Assembly: GCA_018894105.1 (NCBI GenBank)
Contig: CM032124.1
Span: 5,875,501 to 5,939,500, forward strand
Length of the DNA stretch: 64,000 bases
Direction: 5' to 3'
From: Jacaranda mimosifolia
Lineage: Eukaryota; Streptophyta; Magnoliopsida; Lamiales; Bignoniaceae
Position 1 is the stretch's first letter. Every line of letters begins with the position of its first letter. Positions 38,800 through 51,560 of the stretch are shown piece by piece. The notes beneath the pieces are model-generated. The model did no database searches. It had not been told where the DNA came from and saw only the letters and a program-made list of their open reading frames with translations. Both the position numbers and the translations under genes were made by a program.

Positions 38800-40891
38800 A
38801 TGCCAAAGACTAAGCATTTTAAAAATACACACAAATCAATACAGGCCCCACCATCCATTCAGCTACATGATCACATAACATAAGCATTAGAGCAACCTTC
38901 TATAAGATCAACTTCTCCACAATCAGTTGCACCACAGGCTCCACCAAAAGTTCTTCCACCACAGGTTCCACCACAAGCTCCACCACATGATGCTCCACTA
39001 TCAGCTCCACATTATTTTCCATCACCACCACCATTAGCTCCATCCCAAGCACCACCAAATTCTGTTTCTTCATATGAAAATACAAGTACAACACAGCCCA
39101 CAACACAAACAACAAGCCAAGCACAAACTTCAAATTCATTAAATCGCCATCATATTGGACATGAGTCAAAAGCATTTTGGACTGTACAAACAATAGGTAT
39201 ATCTCATTTTTTTCCTTAGTGAAGATGTTCTTTCTCCATTCTAGTAAATGTATTGCAATATAATTATTTGAAATTTTAAATTTTCATTATGGTAATTCTT
39301 ATTTATATCATCATTATAGATTCTCATGGAATTGCTAAGACCATGAAGCTGAAAGTAAGGAATGTTTTCCACTTACCAAATGGAGTGCAAATAGTGGTCC
39401 AATTTGATGATCTGAATCTTCCATATGGAGAAGAATAGGGCCTTCTTGCAGGATTTTGTGGAAATTTGGCTATTGATTCATCCATGTTCCCAATCAACTT
39501 TAAAAAGTGGACAAATATGCCGAAGCCCTACCTTGACCATTGTTGGGATAATGTCATTAAGGTATAATGATTATGTTAATAATAGTTATTTTAATGCATG
39601 TTGGTAATTTAATATATAGATTGAAGAATTCATTAAATTTGGTAAAAAAAAATTTCTTGAGGCCTCGATTTTGCTTCAAGATAAATGAGAACATTGTTGG
39701 ACGTTATGTTCTACAATCTATTGGAAAGAAGTGGGTTGCAAGTAGACTTAGGATTTGGAACGAGTTTTATGATCCTTTAAAGAGTAGAGATGAGCTGATA
39801 AGCAATGTTCCAGAAGGCATTGGACGAGATCAATGGGCCACTTATGTTGATTATCGTTTAAAACCGGAGACACAGGTAATATTGAAAATATATTTATGTT
39901 ATGTCATTTTGATTTAGTACTATATGTTTAATGTTGTAATTGTAATATTATAGGCACTTTGTAAGAAGAATGGTGAGAATAGAAAGAAACAAATAGTGTC
40001 ACACACTGGAGGATCAAAATCCAATGCAAGAAGAAGACATGAGATGGTAGTTATAACATTTTATGTTAATTTGTTTTTTTTTTTTTTCAGAATTACATTG
40101 ATATGGATAAAAATATTAATTGTGTTTCACTTTAAAACTTTAGGAAATGGAATATGGACATCCCGTGGGTCGTGGTCATTTATTCCTTGCAACTCATAAG
40201 CATCAGGATGGATCTTGGGTGAATGACACAGCAAAGGAACAAGGAGTAAGTTTTTTTTTTTTTTTTTTAATTTATTGAGCTTCTACTCCCAACTTACAAC
40301 ATACGAGATTGAAATTAAATGAATAGTATATTTATCTATTTTGCACTTGTAGGAGCAAATTGAGAAAGAAATGAGTCATGATCCTGTCGTTGACTCTATT
40401 ATTTCGCCTAATGATGTTGTTGCTAAGGTCTTAGGAAAGGAGCATCCTGGACGAGTATGATGCATGGGTTTGGGAGTTACACTCACATCTTCCTTTGGAA
40501 ACACAAGCCTTCAACTGCATGGTTTGGGCGTCTTTTCATCAAATGGTGAATCTTGTAATCCCCAAAATGATGATAGATTGTTTCAGCTAGAGTCGCAATT
40601 GAAAAATGCTATGAGTGCATTCAATAACTATATTATGTTTAAAGAGGGACAGATGCCTGATGAGCTCGCTTCTATTTTTGATCCACCTTTTCCACAGGTA
40701 ATTGTTTACATTTTTTTTCATATTTTGGAATGATTGATTATAGCTTAATTTAGTGTATTGATATTCTGAAATAATCATTTTTCTCTCAACAAGCACAACA
40801 TGATGCAGGTAGTCAACATGAACTTGTTACTTCTCGGGCGGGAAGATCTTCAAGTGCTAACAATCAAGATCACAATGAAGCTCCTCACTAG
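38800..40891 (+). pseudogene. Ptta/En/Spm accessory transposase (Transposase_24), decayed
   Basis: This is the second gene of the CACTA element. The proteins of this class are thought to assist transposition, probably by binding element ends. Visible parts are: an N-terminal Pro-rich stretch (about 38930-39190); exons with LKVRNVFHLPNGVQ and a VQFDDLNLPYGE tract (39320-39560); VGRYVLQSIGKKWVASRLRIWNE (about 39690-39876); a basic SNARRRHEM segment (to about 40027); GHPVGRGHLFLATHKH (about 40145-40245); and a C-terminal part ending at TAG 40889-40891. GT/AG borders can be placed between most of them. Defects are an early stop in the N-terminal frame, TAG near 39436, a frameshift near 39690, and TGA after HPGRV near 40458. 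Confidence 0.75.
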
Positions 40892-41099
40892 CTACTTATC
40901 TATAGTGCTTATTGAGAAACACTAAGTAGTTTAGTATTTAGGATTGACTTTTGAAATTTATATGTGAAAACTGCGTTAAACATTTGTTTTAGTACTTTGA
41001 ACAACTTTATGTTTTTGAGAATTAGTTCCATGAATTGATTTTAAAATTAAATGAATTGTGTTGAATTTTGAGAATGTAGTTCTATTGATACGTAAATGG

Positions 41100-41670
41100 C
41101 GACACATAGGGATACGGAAACCCCTACTAAAACTATAAAAAAAAAAAATACATTTTAATACTAGCGGGGGTTTAAAACCCCTACAATAATTATATATAAC
41201 ATATATCTCTTATTGAAAGTGGGGGTTTTAAACCCCCGCTAAGAATATTACAAAATAATAGTGGCGGTTTAAAATCCCCACTAAAACTCTTAATTAATAA
41301 AGTATTTATTAGTAGCGGGGGTTTCCGAACCCATATTATAATTATATAAAATAATATATATTATTAGTTGTGACAGTTTAAAATTGCTGCTAAAATTATA
41401 AAAAAATTAATATGTTTTATTAATAGTGGGGGTTTAAAACTTCCACTAAAATTTTAAGGAATAATACTTTTTAATTATAGCAGGGGTTTAAAACCCCCGC
41501 TAATGTAAACAAAGACCTCCGCATATTCACTTAATTTTTAGTGCGGGTTGTCATAGCGGTTGCACGAAAACCCCCACTAAGATTTAGCAGGACACGTAAC
41601 TGGGGGGGTTTAGGAAACCCCTGCTAAATTTAAATTAAACCCCCGCTAAATTTTTTTTTTTTTTGTAGTG
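41100..41670. repeat. CACTA right subterminal palindrome array and terminus
   Basis: About ten drifted copies of GGGGGTTTAAAACCCCC-type palindromes, often with GCTA beside them, are spaced over 550 bp. The array ends in TTTGTAGTG. Such arrays are the binding region for CACTA transposition proteins. Confidence 0.8.
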
Positions 41671-42453
41671 AGGTCACCACCATTACCGTTTGATGCTCCT
41701 CAACTCCAGCAATCCAAATCCCTGGTCAATTTCAAGCTCCGCTGCTAAGAAGGTCATCAATTTCAGCTTTGAAGCTCCAGCACCACCGCTCGTTGCCATC
41801 TCAATTTTTCTTCAATCCCGCAGTTGACAGTAGCCCAAACTCAAAACCTAATATACCAAATCGTTACTTGAGCTAGGTTCTACAAGAATCTCTACCTAGA
41901 ACCCAGTTTTCACCGCTGCTCCACCGAACTTGGCACTCACTGTCACCTCTCGATTTTGGACATCCATTTCTTCGCCGCTCACCAGTGATCTCAAGTTGCA
42001 TATGGTATCACTCTAATCCTAAGGAGGTAAGGAGTGTTGTGGTAGGGTTAGTTTGTTGGTTTGGGGTGCCTTCAGTGGCAATCGCCAGAGGTGAAGATGA
42101 TGGTGCTCGATGAAGAAATGAAGAAAAATAGGGGTGAAATGATATATATATATATAGAACCATTTTCTGAAATACTAAATTGCCGCCAACACTTCCTCTG
42201 TCATTCAATTGGGTCCTCTAGAAAGTTAACCATCTTCCATTTGATCCCCAACCTAATGAGTCCCTCAAATTCACCCTTTTGACCAAAATATTCCCACATA
42301 GACCCTCAATTTTTTTAGATACCAACACAATCAAGTCTTTCCTAATCGTATTTTAACCCCCAAAACTTTTAAAATTAAATAAAATTTTATAAAACTGATA
42401 AAAATGAAATTAAATGAAATATCACCAATAATATGATTCCTTGGGGTGTTACA
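41671..42453 (-). mobile_element. 5' part of a gypsy LTR interrupted by the CACTA element
   Basis: On the minus strand it starts TGTAACACCCCAAGG at 42453 and continues in the style of the Tekay-like LTRs (repeats such as GGGACTCA and GGACCCAATTGAA). It is cut at 41671 by the CACTA right end. The other half of this LTR was not found to the left of the CACTA element. Confidence 0.6.
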
Positions 42454-42648
42454 AAAATGAGGGAAAAATTATTTGAACCAGTCTTTTTTATTCTCCAACA
42501 CATTGATTAACCATCTTTTGCACATATATTTTTTCATTATTTTCTTTAACAATCAAACAAATTTGAAATTTTATATTTCTTTGTTTTCCTTTCCTTTTTT
42601 TTTAATAACTTCCTTTTCCTTATCAAACTCCTTAAACCAAACATAGTG
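42454..42648. mobile_element. Right remnant of the 7443-type MITE
   Basis: It is homologous to 7606-7797 and ends CAAACATAGTG before TAA. The left half is missing where the gypsy LTR begins. Confidence 0.7.
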
Positions 42649-42651
42649 TAA

Positions 42652-43701
42652 AAATATATGTATGTTTAGCAAAAAATGCCAAACATTTGGTAGGTTGATA
42701 TAGAAAACGTGGGTGCAATTCAGCCACTTTTGATAGTCTTTCTATAATGGATGAAAATAGGTGATATGAAAATGACGTCAAGAAATTGAGAGTAATAATA
42801 AATGATAAAGAGATTTACGTGGTTCCTTTAAATTTGGGCTCCTACTTTATTATTATAGGTGGTACAATTTTAATCACTAATATATAAGAGGTGCAATCGA
42901 AAGATTAGAGAGTGTTTTCATTAGTTTTCACTTAAGTGGTGTTATAATAATTAAAAAAGACTCATATTCATGGATTGAATCAAATTCTAATCAAATTAAA
43001 ACACTACCATCAGCTAATTGAGATACCAAATCCAATTAGTTAATGAACTTTGAGAGACAACACATCTCTATATTGGCTCAAAAGTCAATGAAGCGTAATA
43101 TAACCTCAACAGAAGGCATAATATAACCATGAAAGAGCCCTAAACTATGGAACAATATTTGTCATTACATCGATGAAATTACCATGAGCTACCACCACTT
43201 CAGTATCTCTACCTTTAGATGAGTTCCCCAAACTGTCATATGAAAACAATGAACTTGTAATATCTCATTAAGCATTTCAAATACCTGACAACTTGTCAAT
43301 TTTTAGGATAATCCATAACCAACTTACCATAATAATGTGTTACATGTTTGGTTTATTATGTAATATTAATGTATGAAAATTTTCTTTCAAAACATCCTCT
43401 CCAACTCTTCACAAAACTCACAACGGCCAATAATCATAATGATGCAAATGAATTTGGGCAACTACCTCCATGATGACTTTCTCATTAGCTAGATTATAGG
43501 TATCTTTTTTTTTTTCCTCAACCACATACCAAATCAAGCTTTGTCAAAAATATCATTCTCATTTTCGTAAAGAAAACATACCTTCCAATCAAACTTCTCA
43601 ATTCATATATATGGACACCATCTCAAGGATCCAAGATCAATGAACAATCACCTTGGGTTCTCATACCAATTTGTTAGGAAAATGGTACCACAAAATTGAT
43701 A
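42652..43701. repeat. Unit B copy of the conserved non-coding tract
   Basis: It matches 7801-8830 almost continuously. No frame is shared between copies, which argues that the tract is not coding. Confidence 0.75.
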
Positions 43702-44061
43702 GTTAGGGTTAGAGCTGTAAATGAATATTCAAAAATTCATTTTCCGTTCGCATTCGTATATGTTTATACAAAATTTATTCGCATCCGTTTAAAGCGGATA
43801 TTATATGTATTCGATTAGTAGATATCCGATTATAAATAGATACGGATATGGTAAATGCGTATCCGATCTGTTTAACTTGTTCTAAAAGCTAGAAGAGCAC
43901 TACACCCACTCCTCTAGATGGCCCTTTTCTTTACCTTGCATAAGGAACAAAAAGTAGTCATGCCTCTATCCTTGAAGAAAAAAGAATAAATTTAAAAAAT
44001 TATTGTAATATAGAGAAAAAAATTGAAGAATAAATTTATTAACATAATTATTATTAGCTGG

Positions 44062-45262
44062 TGTTGGCAGTTTTGTGCAAAAATAAATAATGCAAACAAA
44101 TACGCAAGTGCACGTGTTACAACAAGTAATAAAATGATGAGAAGAGTGTTGATCCCATGAGAAATTAAATTATTCGCTACTAATTATTAATTTACCACAC
44201 ACTTGTTTTATTCAAATAAAATCAATTAAATAAGAATTAAAACTAAGCTAATGAAAATAAGAAAAACGGTACTGATTAAAATTCTATCAGGATATAGAAG
44301 CCTAGAATTATGATTTCATCAATCGAATAAGTTGATTACATAATTTTCTCCCTATGAAATTAATAACAGGTTATTAGTCTTGAGTCTTATGCAATTATGA
44401 GGTTCTTCCGAATTACCCGCAATCAAATCCCAAATTTATTCAATTCACTATATTCTTATGTGAATTAACTAAATTATGAATAAGGTTGTACCACTCAACT
44501 AACTCCCTAGGGCAAGCAGGTATATTCCTATCCTACTCACAAATTAATTAGTTCATTAATTTAAACAATTAATCCTAAGATCTTCTATTGTCAATCAATC
44601 CCTAGATTTTCTTTTCCAAGACTTCTCTAGGGTTTAAAGACACACTTGACTATTGAGCAGGTAATCAAATAGAAAAAGCACACAATAGAAAAAATACCCT
44701 TAAGCGATATTAATTTTATGGAAGAAAATCATACATCAATTTATTCAAAAAGAATCCATTATAATCCTAGAGTAACAAATTAGTTCAGATTGAATTGTCA
44801 AACAAAACATGAATAAAACGAAACATCGTTCCAAATCCAGAATTAAAAAGAAAATCAAAAGAAGAAACTCTATTCCTAGATGAATCTGATCTCCACTTTG
44901 TCCTCATCTGAATCTGAATTCTTGCGATACTTCTAATCTCCAAAATAGAAAATCCCCAAAAATTTCCCCACTAAGTGTCTGAAAGCCCTATTTATAATTG
45001 ATTAAAAGAGCCTTCTGATTAGAATAGGACTCGAATAAATAAAAATACTTTTCTGCCCGTCCTTGATTAGATCATAAGACGTCATCCTATTAGCATTCCC
45101 ACCAACTTATGTCAATTTGTCCCCTTTTGTAGATTTTCCACTTATATTCCTGTAATTCCAAATTTTTATCAATTAGCAAGGGAATTATAATTTTTTAAAC
45201 AAGAAAATTATTTGTTAAGTCATAAACATGACATTAACATTAATACTAATATGGACTTAACA
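44062..45262 (-). repeat. LTR (3' LTR in element orientation)
   Basis: It has TG...CA ends (TGTTGGCAG to GGACTTAACA). It is about 1.2 kb and closely similar to 55397-56608, with scattered substitutions and small indels. It is old enough to have diverged visibly. Confidence 0.9.
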
Positions 45263-45280
45263 AATACCCCCAAACTTACT
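45263..45280 (-). other. Polypurine tract
   Basis: The minus strand reads AGTAAGTTTGGGGGTATT directly next to the LTR. It is the expected plus-strand primer of a gypsy element in minus orientation. Confidence 0.75.
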
Positions 45281-45333
45281 ATGTTGCTCGCCCTCGAGCA
45301 ACGCAAAGAAAAGACTTAAAGACACTCAAAGAA

Positions 45334-45613
45334 AAATAAATCAACACAAAAATGCATATACAAAAACATCACTTCTTTTTGCTACTTTCGGAACTACTTC
45401 AAAGCTATGCTCGTAGTCAATCACAATTGCGATCTAATTTCACTATGCATAAATAAGCAGATACAATGCTCAAATAAATCAACACAAAAATGCATATACA
45501 AAAACATCACTTCTTTTTGCTACTTTTGGAACTACTTCAAAGCTATGCTTGTAGTCAATCACAATTGCGATCTAATTTCACTATGCATAAATAAGCAGAT
45601 ACAATGCTCAAAT
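45334..45613. repeat. Tandem duplication, period 138-139 bp
   Basis: Two almost identical copies share the landmark GCTATGCT at 45403 and 45542. It lies in the non-coding interior of the Athila-like element. The open frame that crosses it is a product of the duplication, not a gene. Confidence 0.9.
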
Positions 45614-47290
45614 GAATCACCCATATATGTGTGTGCTTTCTCTATAAGTAGTTAATGGTAATTTGGATTACTTTATGTACAAGTACAAGACCTTCTTTAA
45701 TACTCCATAGGTTTGCTTTTCATCTCTATCTCCACTAATATAGAATACACTCAACAAAGGATCATTTAGGACTTTCACAGCTTATAATGTAGGCTTGGAT
45801 AAAGGTAGAAAAGATATAAATAACACTGGCTCAATACCCACATCACTTACTCATCATCACCTCTTAATTCTTCCCCAAACTTATTGAACAATACTTCTCA
45901 ATTTCTTTCTTTCCTTTTCCTTTTTTTTTACGGTGCTCATGCCACTATGCACACATGTGTGTGCATGAGGCCTTATCTACACCTTTTTTTTTTTTGTTTG
46001 AAAGAAAATCAAACTCATGGGCACTATACTGCTTGTTCCCATTTCAAATAGATCTAATAAGTAATTGTGGGATTTATTTGGTGCGATTATGTTTCTAGAT
46101 TGGTTGTTGAGTTAGTTGTCAATTGAAAAGGATATTTAAAAATAGGCTCAACAAGGGACCCAAGGGATATAAAATCAATTGGTAAGTTTGAAAGGCTCAA
46201 ACGGATCAAAAATGGCCTAAGTCATTTCCTTTAATTTAGTGTTTTCTAGGATTTCACCTTCATAGGGAATGAAACAAATTCTAGAGTTTAAAGAATTACC
46301 TATGTAACTCATGCATAAATGTCATCTAAATTAACCAATAACTAAAAGTGAGAAAGAGAGTGCTTAAAAATAAGGGATGTCATCCTAGCATTGCTTCTAC
46401 TCAAAGTGCACGGTTCCATCATCACATAAGTATAATTTTTCGCAAAACATAAAATTAAAGGAGTAATATCTTCATTGATTCAAAAAGATTAATTTTTGTA
46501 CACGCAAGACATCGACTCAATTACTCAGCCCTAATCAAATCAAAACAACAGAAAATAAAAGAACACAAAGGACTAAAAATTGATGTGCAAAGCACCCCCC
46601 CAAACTCGAGAGGTACTTTGCCCTCAAAGTACTAATACTATCATGACAGATAAAGCAATAAAATAAGAGACACTAATATGAAAAAAGGAATAAAAATAAA
46701 AATAAAGACAAAAATAAAAATAAAATAAAATAAAGAAAAAGAAAAGGAAGAAAATTCGCCCTGGTCAATTGATGATGCCATCGTCCTTCTTGGCCTCCAG
46801 GGGTGGAATTGCAACAGCAATGTAAGGATATGGTTGTGGTAAGAATTAATTCCAAGTAAAATTACTCCCAATAATATCTAAGAAAAATCAAGAAATTTCA
46901 ATCAAGAAATCGATATCCAAAAATTTAATTCCATTGGCGTCCAAATATACATCACTTTCCCTCAATAATCAATCAATTATTTATTGAATAATCTTATATA
47001 ATAGCCATTAAATTTCAATTATTCAAAAAATAATCTAACTAATTCCAAACTCTCAAATCAATAAAATAGGCCCTTATTAACTAATAAATACCTACAAATT
47101 CAAATCAATTTAAAAAACTAACATATCTAAAATATGCTAAAGAGGAAGTGATGAGAATGGTGGGTAGGTGGGTTTGTTTGAGAAAAAGAAGAGTAATGTA
47201 GAGAAAAAAAAAAGAAAAAGAAAAAGAAAATTGAAAAATGGAAAAGGAAAAGAGAAAAAGAAAAGGAGAAAATATATATATATATATATA
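45614..47290. other. Non-coding interior of Athila-like element
   Basis: No domain is recognisable. A second purine-rich tract on the minus strand is near 46597-46610. Low-complexity AAAGAAAAAG runs precede the Helitron candidate. Confidence 0.5.
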
Positions 47291-48597
47291 CTAGTGTAGG
47301 CGCACCGCGCAAAATGCAGTGTCGTGCTCGTTGACATAATTAAAAATATGTGTTTTAAATATATATATTTAATAAAATATATTTTTTATTTAATTGGTTA
47401 TTAAATTTTAGTTGTAAATTAATGTTAAAATTAGTTTTAAACCCAAATATTTAAAAATAGACAACCATTTATTTTACCAAAAAAATTGGTAACAAGAAGT
47501 TAATTACAAATGTTATATTTTAATTATGTCTTTTAAAAATTCTAAAAAAATAATTGCATGTGATGACGAAATATTCTAATTACTTCAAAGATTCCATGTT
47601 AGACAAATAATAATAATTTTTTACTTTTATATCTATCAAACTAACTGTAATGATAGTATTTATTTTCTTTTCTTTTCTTTTTTTGTAAATTGTAGTATAC
47701 TGATACAAAATCATGAAATAAAAAGTACAATTAAAAAATTTACAATATTAATTAATCTAAATAAATATATTCATATGTGTATATCATTAATAAAGTGAAA
47801 TTAGCATGCATTTGAAAAAATATATTATTAAGGCATCACAACTGTACTGCTTTTACTATCTAAAACTTTTTAAAAAGTGAAAGATTAATTAAGTATTTAC
47901 TAAATGTTGGTACTAATATATTGTAGTTTAATAGAAAGTAAATATTAATTATAGATTACAACATATTTTCTTTTTTTCTAAATTCATGTACATATAACAA
48001 AATATACATCCATAAAAATGATACTAAATGATACCATTATCCAAAAAGATAAGCAGATAGCATTTTTATTGTCAAGAAATTATAGAACATTCACATATTG
48101 GAAGTATCATTAAATAACTGTCTAAACAACATACGCCTTCTATACATATTAACATAGAAGATCAAGAAATCATTTTATCTTGTTTCAAAATATAGATATG
48201 ATATAATGATTTCACTATCCTTGCTGGAGATTGCATTGTTATATTGTATTGCATGAATTTCGAAAAAACATTGTAATATTGCATTGTTATATCAATTTCT
48301 TTCCTCCAATTTATCAATCTCTCTCAAATTATATATTTACACCCAACATCTTACTCCAATATGAAGTTATAGCCTATAGACCAAAGCACTTTGAAGAATT
48401 AGACAACAACATAGTATCTCTAAACACACACACACACCACCCCTTTAAATAGCTTAATATTGTCTCATTAATCTAATAAATCTGAAACCATGATTTTCTT
48501 GCATACATCATACAACAATGCAACACTTTTGCGCATAGACACTCATTTGAAGAAACAAGAAAAAGAACTATATAGAAAAAAGAAACACAAACACTAA

Positions 48598-50693
48598 GGG
48601 TGTGTTTGCTTGTGGAAAATTTTTTCAATTTTTGTTTCTTCTAGTTAAAAAAATTAAGAATTGGTATTTGGATGTGAGTATTTTTCCCAGTCTCCAAATA
48701 ATACTCCTCTCCTCCTTATCCCATCTTTGAGAAATATTCCTCTTTTCCTCTCAAATAATTTCTTTGGATTTTCTCAGAAAATGGATTCTTCTTCTCAATC
48801 AAATTCTTCTTGAAATTTCTCTCTTGATTTTTCATCCACTTGTATAAATAAAGTTTGATTCTATATAATTATTTCATAATATATAATCATATTTACCCAT
48901 AATATTTTAATATTTATTTAAAATTATTTTCATAATATATAATTATATTTACATGTAATATTTTTATATTTAAATAATTTTTTTCATAATATAATTATTT
49001 ACATGTATATATTAACATTTAAATTAAATTAGATGATAATATGTAGTTATAATTACACATAATATTTTTATATTACTATTTTGTTAAGATAGTTATTTTG
49101 ACGTATATTTAAACATTTTAAATAAAATTATTTTCATAGTATGTAATTATATCTGTATGTAATATTTTAATATTTAAATAGAATTATTTTTTGTAATAAA
49201 TAATTATATATACACGTAATTTTTTTTATATCTATAATTATTTTGTTAATATAATTATTGGCTTGTATATTTTAATATTTCATAATATTATTTTCATAAT
49301 ATATAATTATATTTACACATAATAGTTATCATTATTTACATGTATATTTTAATATTTACATAAAATTATTTTCCTAATACATAATTATATTTGCACATAA
49401 TGTTTTATTATTTAAACAAATTTTTTTATAATATATAATAATATTTACACATAAAATTTTAATATATTTAAATAAAATTATCTTCATAATACAATTATAT
49501 TGTATTATTTAAATAAAATTATTTCATAATATGTATTTATATTTACACATTATATTTTATTATTTAAATAAAATTATTTTTTCATAATATAATTATTGAC
49601 ATGTATATTTTAATACTTAAAATACAATTATTTTTTGCATATATAATTATATACACATTTATTTCATATATACTTAAAATTTTTAAAATTTTAATTAATT
49701 AAATCATTACATAAATTTATTATTATATTTTAGTACATGTAGTTATACTTACACATAATATTTTTATAGTAAAATGTTATTATTTTCTTAAGATAGTTAT
49801 TTTGATGTACATTTAAATATTTTAAATAAAATTATTTTCATAGTATGTAATTATATATATACGTAATATTTTAATAGTTAAATAGAATTATTTTTGTAAT
49901 AAATAATTATATATTCATGTAATATTTTTATATTTAAATATAATTATTCGTACGTATATTTTAATATTTCATAATATTATTTTCATAATTTATAATTATA
50001 TTTACACATAATATTTATAATTATTTAGATGTATATTTTAATATTTACATAAAATTATTTTCCTAACACATAATTATATTTTCACATAATGTATTATTAT
50101 TTAAACAAAATTATTTTCATAATATATAATTATATTTACACGTTATAATATATGATTTAAATAAAATTATTTTTTCATAATATAGTTATTTACACGTATA
50201 TTTTAATACTTAAATAAAATTATTTTCTACATATTTAAGTATATACACATTTATTTCAATACTTAAATTTTTTAAAATTTTAATTAATTAAATCATTACA
50301 TAAATTCATTATTATATTTTAGTATATGCATTATAAGATATTGTAAAGGATATTTTATTAATTCTATTTTATTCTAATAAAAATCTATATATAAAAAGTA
50401 TTACATATACAACACTTTTAACTCATACCTCACAACCAATTATCATCTCACAAGTTTTTCTTGAAAAAAAGTTCTCACAACCAAACACCATCTCACAACT
50501 TTTTCTCACAAAAAATCTCACAATCAATCATGATCTCATAACTTTCACATGTCATATCAATTGTATCATTATACTTTTACCTCATAAACAATCACTTCCT
50601 CATAAAAAAAAATTCTACCTTATAAACACAAAAATCTCACTATTCTCTCTCAAAAATGAAAAATGAGATACGAAATCACAAGCAATCACAACC
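48598..50693. mobile_element. TAA-flanked 2.1-kb non-coding TIR element
   Basis: The ends GGGTGTGTTTGCTTGTG and the complement of GGTTGTGATTGCTTGTG are flanked by TAA at 48595-48597 and 50694-50696. The interior is very AT-rich, with repeated TTTACACATAATATTTTAAT-type units. PIF/Harbinger-like by TSD. It is nested in the Helitron candidate. Confidence 0.75.
49087..50330. repeat. Direct duplication, period about 704 bp, with AT sub-repeats
   Basis: The landmark AGATAGTTATTTTGA occurs at 49087 and 49791. A matching AATTAATTAAATCATTACA tract occurs near 49690 and 50280. Shorter 60-100 bp units drift within each half. Confidence 0.75.
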
Positions 50694-51560
50694 TAACCAC
50701 CCCATTTAAAATGTAAGTAGTCATTGTAAACTTCCAGCAAACCTAATAATTCTTGTAAAGAAAGTATGAAGACCCACAATAAAAACAAATAACAATTCTT
50801 TTCTCATTTAAATCACCTAAACCAACATAATATTTTCAAAAATAAAAATAAAAAATTACAAGAAACATGCAAATATATACGAAAATCCCATAAAAGTTGC
50901 TTGCTTCTAACTCTCTTGCCAATATCAGAGCAACAGTCATCAACTTTAATTTTAAAAATGACCCTTTGCAACAGAGTTCAAAACACAATAAGTCAAAAGC
51001 CAAGATAATGCCCTGTTCCAAGGATCTTCTCTTATGAATCAAAGCAAAATTCAAACAGCAGAATCAAAGACTTTTCACATCAACCATGCACCCTTTCATG
51101 CTCATAGGATTAGCAAAAAGCTCAAAAGTGCACCGTCACAATATCTTTGTAGCATCAAAAATTAATGGAGGCTGTTTTTACCTTGGATAACAATAGTTAT
51201 AAGGCATTTTCTTATTTCATACCTGGAATATGTCATAACCAAAATAACTTTGTAACATCCAAATGACAAAGGACCCCTCTTCATGGCTAATAGCATCGCA
51301 ATATTCAAGAACTGATTGAGCTCTCGTAAACATGCTCACCAATTTTAAAATAAGATGACTAATTCTCATCATCCAAAGCAAAAGCACGTCAACAATAAAA
51401 TTACAACATAGATGGTGAAATTATCCTTCTTGCTCAACAAACTTGGGACCAACTAAAATACATAAACAAATACAATGGCAACCATATTATAATCTAAAAT
51501 TACAGAACAAAAATCTCTAGAGTAAGACTTTATGGATTATTTATGTAATTTGCCCTTTGA

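Larger units (their letters stand above)
32692..41670 (+). mobile_element. CACTA (En/Spm) transposon, autonomous type, decayed
   Basis: It contains a TNP2-type transposase region followed by a Ptta/En/Spm (Transposase_24) gene, both on the plus strand. It closes with TTTGTAGTG at 41670, the complement of CACTACAAA, preceded by dense subterminal palindromes. The right end lies inside an LTR fragment. The left terminus is missing or unrecognised, so the start given is only the first plausible transcribed point. Confidence 0.8.
47291..51560 (-). mobile_element. Helitron candidate (non-autonomous)
   Basis: On the minus strand it starts TCAAAGGGC and ends GCGCGGTGCGCCTACACTAG. That is a 5' TC, a GC-rich small stem (GCGC/GCGC), then CTAG. 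It is flanked by A and T inside a TA array found on both sides (47273-47290 and 51561-51572), as expected for insertion between A and T without duplication. No Rep/helicase frame is present. Confidence 0.5.

Noticed and set aside
45407..45655. 82-codon frame containing an internal repeat
   Set aside because: Created by the 138-139-bp tandem duplication in the non-coding part of the retrotransposon.
46641..47337. Phe/Ile-rich minus-strand frames resembling membrane proteins
   Set aside because: They are translations of AAAGAAAAAG-type runs. Low complexity only.
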